Assembly: GCA_001899255.1 (NCBI GenBank)
Contig: MKVX01000011.1
Coordinates: 62,001-126,000 of the forward strand
Source: Rhizobiales bacterium 62-47
GTDB taxonomy: Bacteria; Pseudomonadota; Alphaproteobacteria; Rhizobiales; Xanthobacteraceae
DNA length: 64,000 bases
Reading direction: 5' to 3'
Positions 62,699-64,000 of this stretch are shown here, piece after piece. Made by a program: the position numbers and the translations under genes. Numbering within the stretch: position 1 is the stretch's first letter; each line of letters starts with the position of its first letter. The notes beneath the pieces were generated by a model, which ran no database searches, had not been told where the DNA came from, and was given only the letters and a program-made list of their open reading frames with translations.

Positions 62699-63082
62699 TC
62701 AGTGACGGGATCCGTCCTGCAACTGATCTTTTTCAGATGACCCCGCGGGCCAGCCCGGCAAACCATGCTGCGCCAATAGCTCCATGGCGCGCGCGACCGG
62801 AATTTGCACAAGGCCGTGATCGCGATCGATCCAGCCGTAGCGATCGCGCGCGGCCGAATCCGCCTGTTCGAGCTGCGCGAGCCGCGCGCGGGGATTCACC
62901 TCAAGCACCACCGCCCCCGCCGCGATGCGGGGCACGCGGGGCGTTCTTGATTGCCGCGTTTGCGGATAGATCAACGGCATGACGAGCGGCACAGCGATCA
63001 CGAAGGCGGCGATGCCCGCCGCCAGCTTCGCCAGCAAGCCTGGCGGCACGTCCGTGCGCTCGAAATCAACCCGTTCGGTCAT
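62699..63082 (-). CDS. Membrane-anchored protein of the oxidase operon, unassigned
   Basis: A 127-residue protein with one N-terminal hydrophobic helix (LLAKLAAGIAAFVIAVPLVM) after a short cytoplasmic start (MTERVDFERTDVPP) and a periplasmic remainder with LEVNPRARLAQLEQADSAAR and VQIPVARAMELLAQHG. It is 17 bp upstream of ctaC. Similar small proteins accompany alternative complex III/caa3 clusters and could be an assembly or linking factor; I know no defined role. Confidence 0.75.
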   Translation of the reverse strand: MTERVDFERTDVPPGLLAKLAAGIAAFVIAVPLVMPLIYPQTRQSRTPRVPRIAAGAVVLEVNPRARLAQLEQADSAARDRYGWIDRDHGLVQIPVARAMELLAQHGLPGWPAGSSEKDQLQDGSRH

Positions 63083-63178
63083 ATCAATGTCCTGCGACCT
63101 AACAATGCGAGCCAGCGCGGGTTGTTCCTTGTTCGGAACGCAACGGCTTCCGAGCGGTTGGAATGCCGAGACGACAGA

Positions 63179-63835
63179 ATGACCCAGATATTCTCGCCCA
63201 CGGCCGATACCTGGCTACGGCTTGCCGTGGTGGGATTTCTCTCGGTCTGCGGCGGGAGCGTCGTCGGAGCGATCGGGCTTGCGAGGTCGGCTTATGTCAC
63301 ATCGACCGATAATGCACCGCATCAACCGGTGCCCTTCAGCCACCGCCATCATGTCGGAGAATTGGGAATCGACTGCCGATATTGCCACGCGGACGCGGAG
63401 CGAGGTCCGAAAGCCGGACTGCCGCCGACCATGACCTGCATGACCTGCCACTCCCAGATATGGACCAACGCGGCGATGCTCGCGCCCGTCCGCCAAAGCC
63501 TCGCCGAGAACAAGCCGCTGCGTTGGGTCCGCGTCGCGAAGCTGCCGGACTACGTTTTCTTCCGCCACGACATTCACATCGCGAAGGGCGTCGGCTGCGT
63601 CACCTGTCACGGCCGCATCGACACCATGCCGCTCACCTATCGCGCCCACGCCTTCACGATGCAATTCTGCCTCGACTGCCATCGCGATCCGACGCCGAAC
63701 CTTCGCCCGGCCGACCGAATTACCGATATGACCTGGAAGCCCGCGGGCAACCCGCGCGATCTCGGTGCCAGGATCGCCGCCCATGTCGGAATCCGATCCG
63801 GCGAACTCACTCATTGCTACGTGTGCCACCGATGA
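63179..63835 (+). CDS. actA: Pentaheme cytochrome c, alternative complex III subunit ActA
   Basis: A 218-residue protein with one N-terminal membrane helix (about residues 13-35) and five CxxCH motifs: CRYCH, CMTCH, CVTCH, CLDCH and CYVCH, the ActA signature. The family start FSHRHHVGELGIDCRYCH is present. I chose the ATG at 63179, since upstream residues are non-hydrophobic and overlap the divergent gene. ActA transfers electrons from quinol oxidation within alternative complex III to the oxidase. It overlaps actB by ATGA. Confidence 0.92.
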   Translation: MTQIFSPTADTWLRLAVVGFLSVCGGSVVGAIGLARSAYVTSTDNAPHQPVPFSHRHHVGELGIDCRYCHADAERGPKAGLPPTMTCMTCHSQIWTNAAMLAPVRQSLAENKPLRWVRVAKLPDYVFFRHDIHIAKGVGCVTCHGRIDTMPLTYRAHAFTMQFCLDCHRDPTPNLRPADRITDMTWKPAGNPRDLGARIAAHVGIRSGELTHCYVCHR

Positions 63836-64000
63836 CGACGTTGCCGAAACAATGGACCAGCATCGAGGAACTGGCAGGGGATCCGGCCTTCGCCGAAAAA
63901 ATCGCGGCGGAGTTTCCCGTTGCCGCGAGTTTTCCGCCGACCGCACGCCGCGACTTTCTCAAGATCATGGCCGCATCCTTCGCTCTCGCCGGATTGACCG
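63832..64000 (+). CDS. actB: Alternative complex III subunit ActB, N-terminal part (runs off the window)
   Basis: The visible 56 codons give a leader with EELAGDPAFAEKIAAEFP and the Tat-variant motif RRDFLKIMAASFALAG, characteristic of the extended leader of ActB-type iron-sulfur/molybdopterin-like proteins (TIGR04519-type). The full protein would be about 1000 residues with a degenerate molybdopterin domain and Fe-S domain. The ATG overlaps the ActA stop. Confidence 0.85.
   Translation, partial: MTTLPKQWTSIEELAGDPAFAEKIAAEFPVAASFPPTARRDFLKIMAASFALAGLT

Overview
The window most likely comes from an alphaproteobacterium of the Bradyrhizobium/Rhodopseudomonas/Afipia/Nitrobacter group (Nitrobacteraceae). 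The evidence is family-level resemblance of many small proteins to proteins typical of that group (DUF3551, a small SANT-like protein, a WDQ-type protein, DUF6328), a GC-rich palindromic intergenic element of the kind scattered through those genomes, and several promoters of the alphaproteobacterial general-stress type (GGAAC-N16/17-CGTT). No rRNA gene, intact tRNA gene or CRISPR array is visible.

Bases 1-11,000 hold a CobW-type GTPase and then a catabolic locus. A MarR regulator and a RidA deaminase face an operon with a NitT/TauT-type periplasmic binding protein, an amidohydrolase, a three-subunit HcnABC/opine-oxidase-like FAD/[2Fe-2S] dehydrogenase, and the ABC ATPase and permease. A LysR regulator, an adrenodoxin-type ferredoxin and a cupin follow. 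The set looks like uptake, hydrolysis and oxidation of an unidentified nitrogen compound, with RidA removing imine intermediates.

Bases 11,300-20,640 form a sulfide/persulfide locus. A two-cysteine ArsR regulator of the BigR/SqrR type and an RND efflux pump with its adaptor lie on the minus strand. Divergent from them are sulfide:quinone reductase, thioredoxin 2, a DUF2892 membrane protein, a DUF302 protein and an ETHE1-like persulfide dioxygenase. An AT-rich palindrome lies between the two units. A truncated M20 peptidase and a TRIC-type channel gene follow.

At 21,863 a 30-bp copy of the 3' end of a tRNA-Gln gene marks a probable island attachment site. From there to about 54.2 kb the DNA is accessory and decaying: broken transposases (IS1595, IS3) and many frameshifted genes (PilZ, response regulator, zinc alcohol dehydrogenase, CheB tail, DUF6328, isochorismatase, a duplicate HD-GYP scrap). 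Among them are apparently intact genes for stress functions: a ParDE toxin-antitoxin, a manganese catalase fused to a DUF892 domain, a second DUF892 protein, TreZ/TreY trehalose synthesis, an FdhF/YdeP-like molybdoenzyme, a DUF2231 plus PQQ-type sugar dehydrogenase pair, DUF4142 and SPW-repeat proteins, and two small membrane proteins. At least six of these units have EcfG-like promoters in front, which suggests one general-stress regulon gathered in this accessory region.

Bases 55,200-64,000 are clean again and respiratory: a gluconate/alcohol dehydrogenase-like triad (Tat-exported small subunit, GMC flavoprotein with a Cys cluster, triheme cytochrome c), a cytochrome oxidase operon whose subunit II carries a fused cytochrome c domain and whose subunit I has the A2-type YSHPxV motif (caa3 type), and divergently the first genes of an alternative complex III (pentaheme ActA, then the start of ActB), which runs off the window end.
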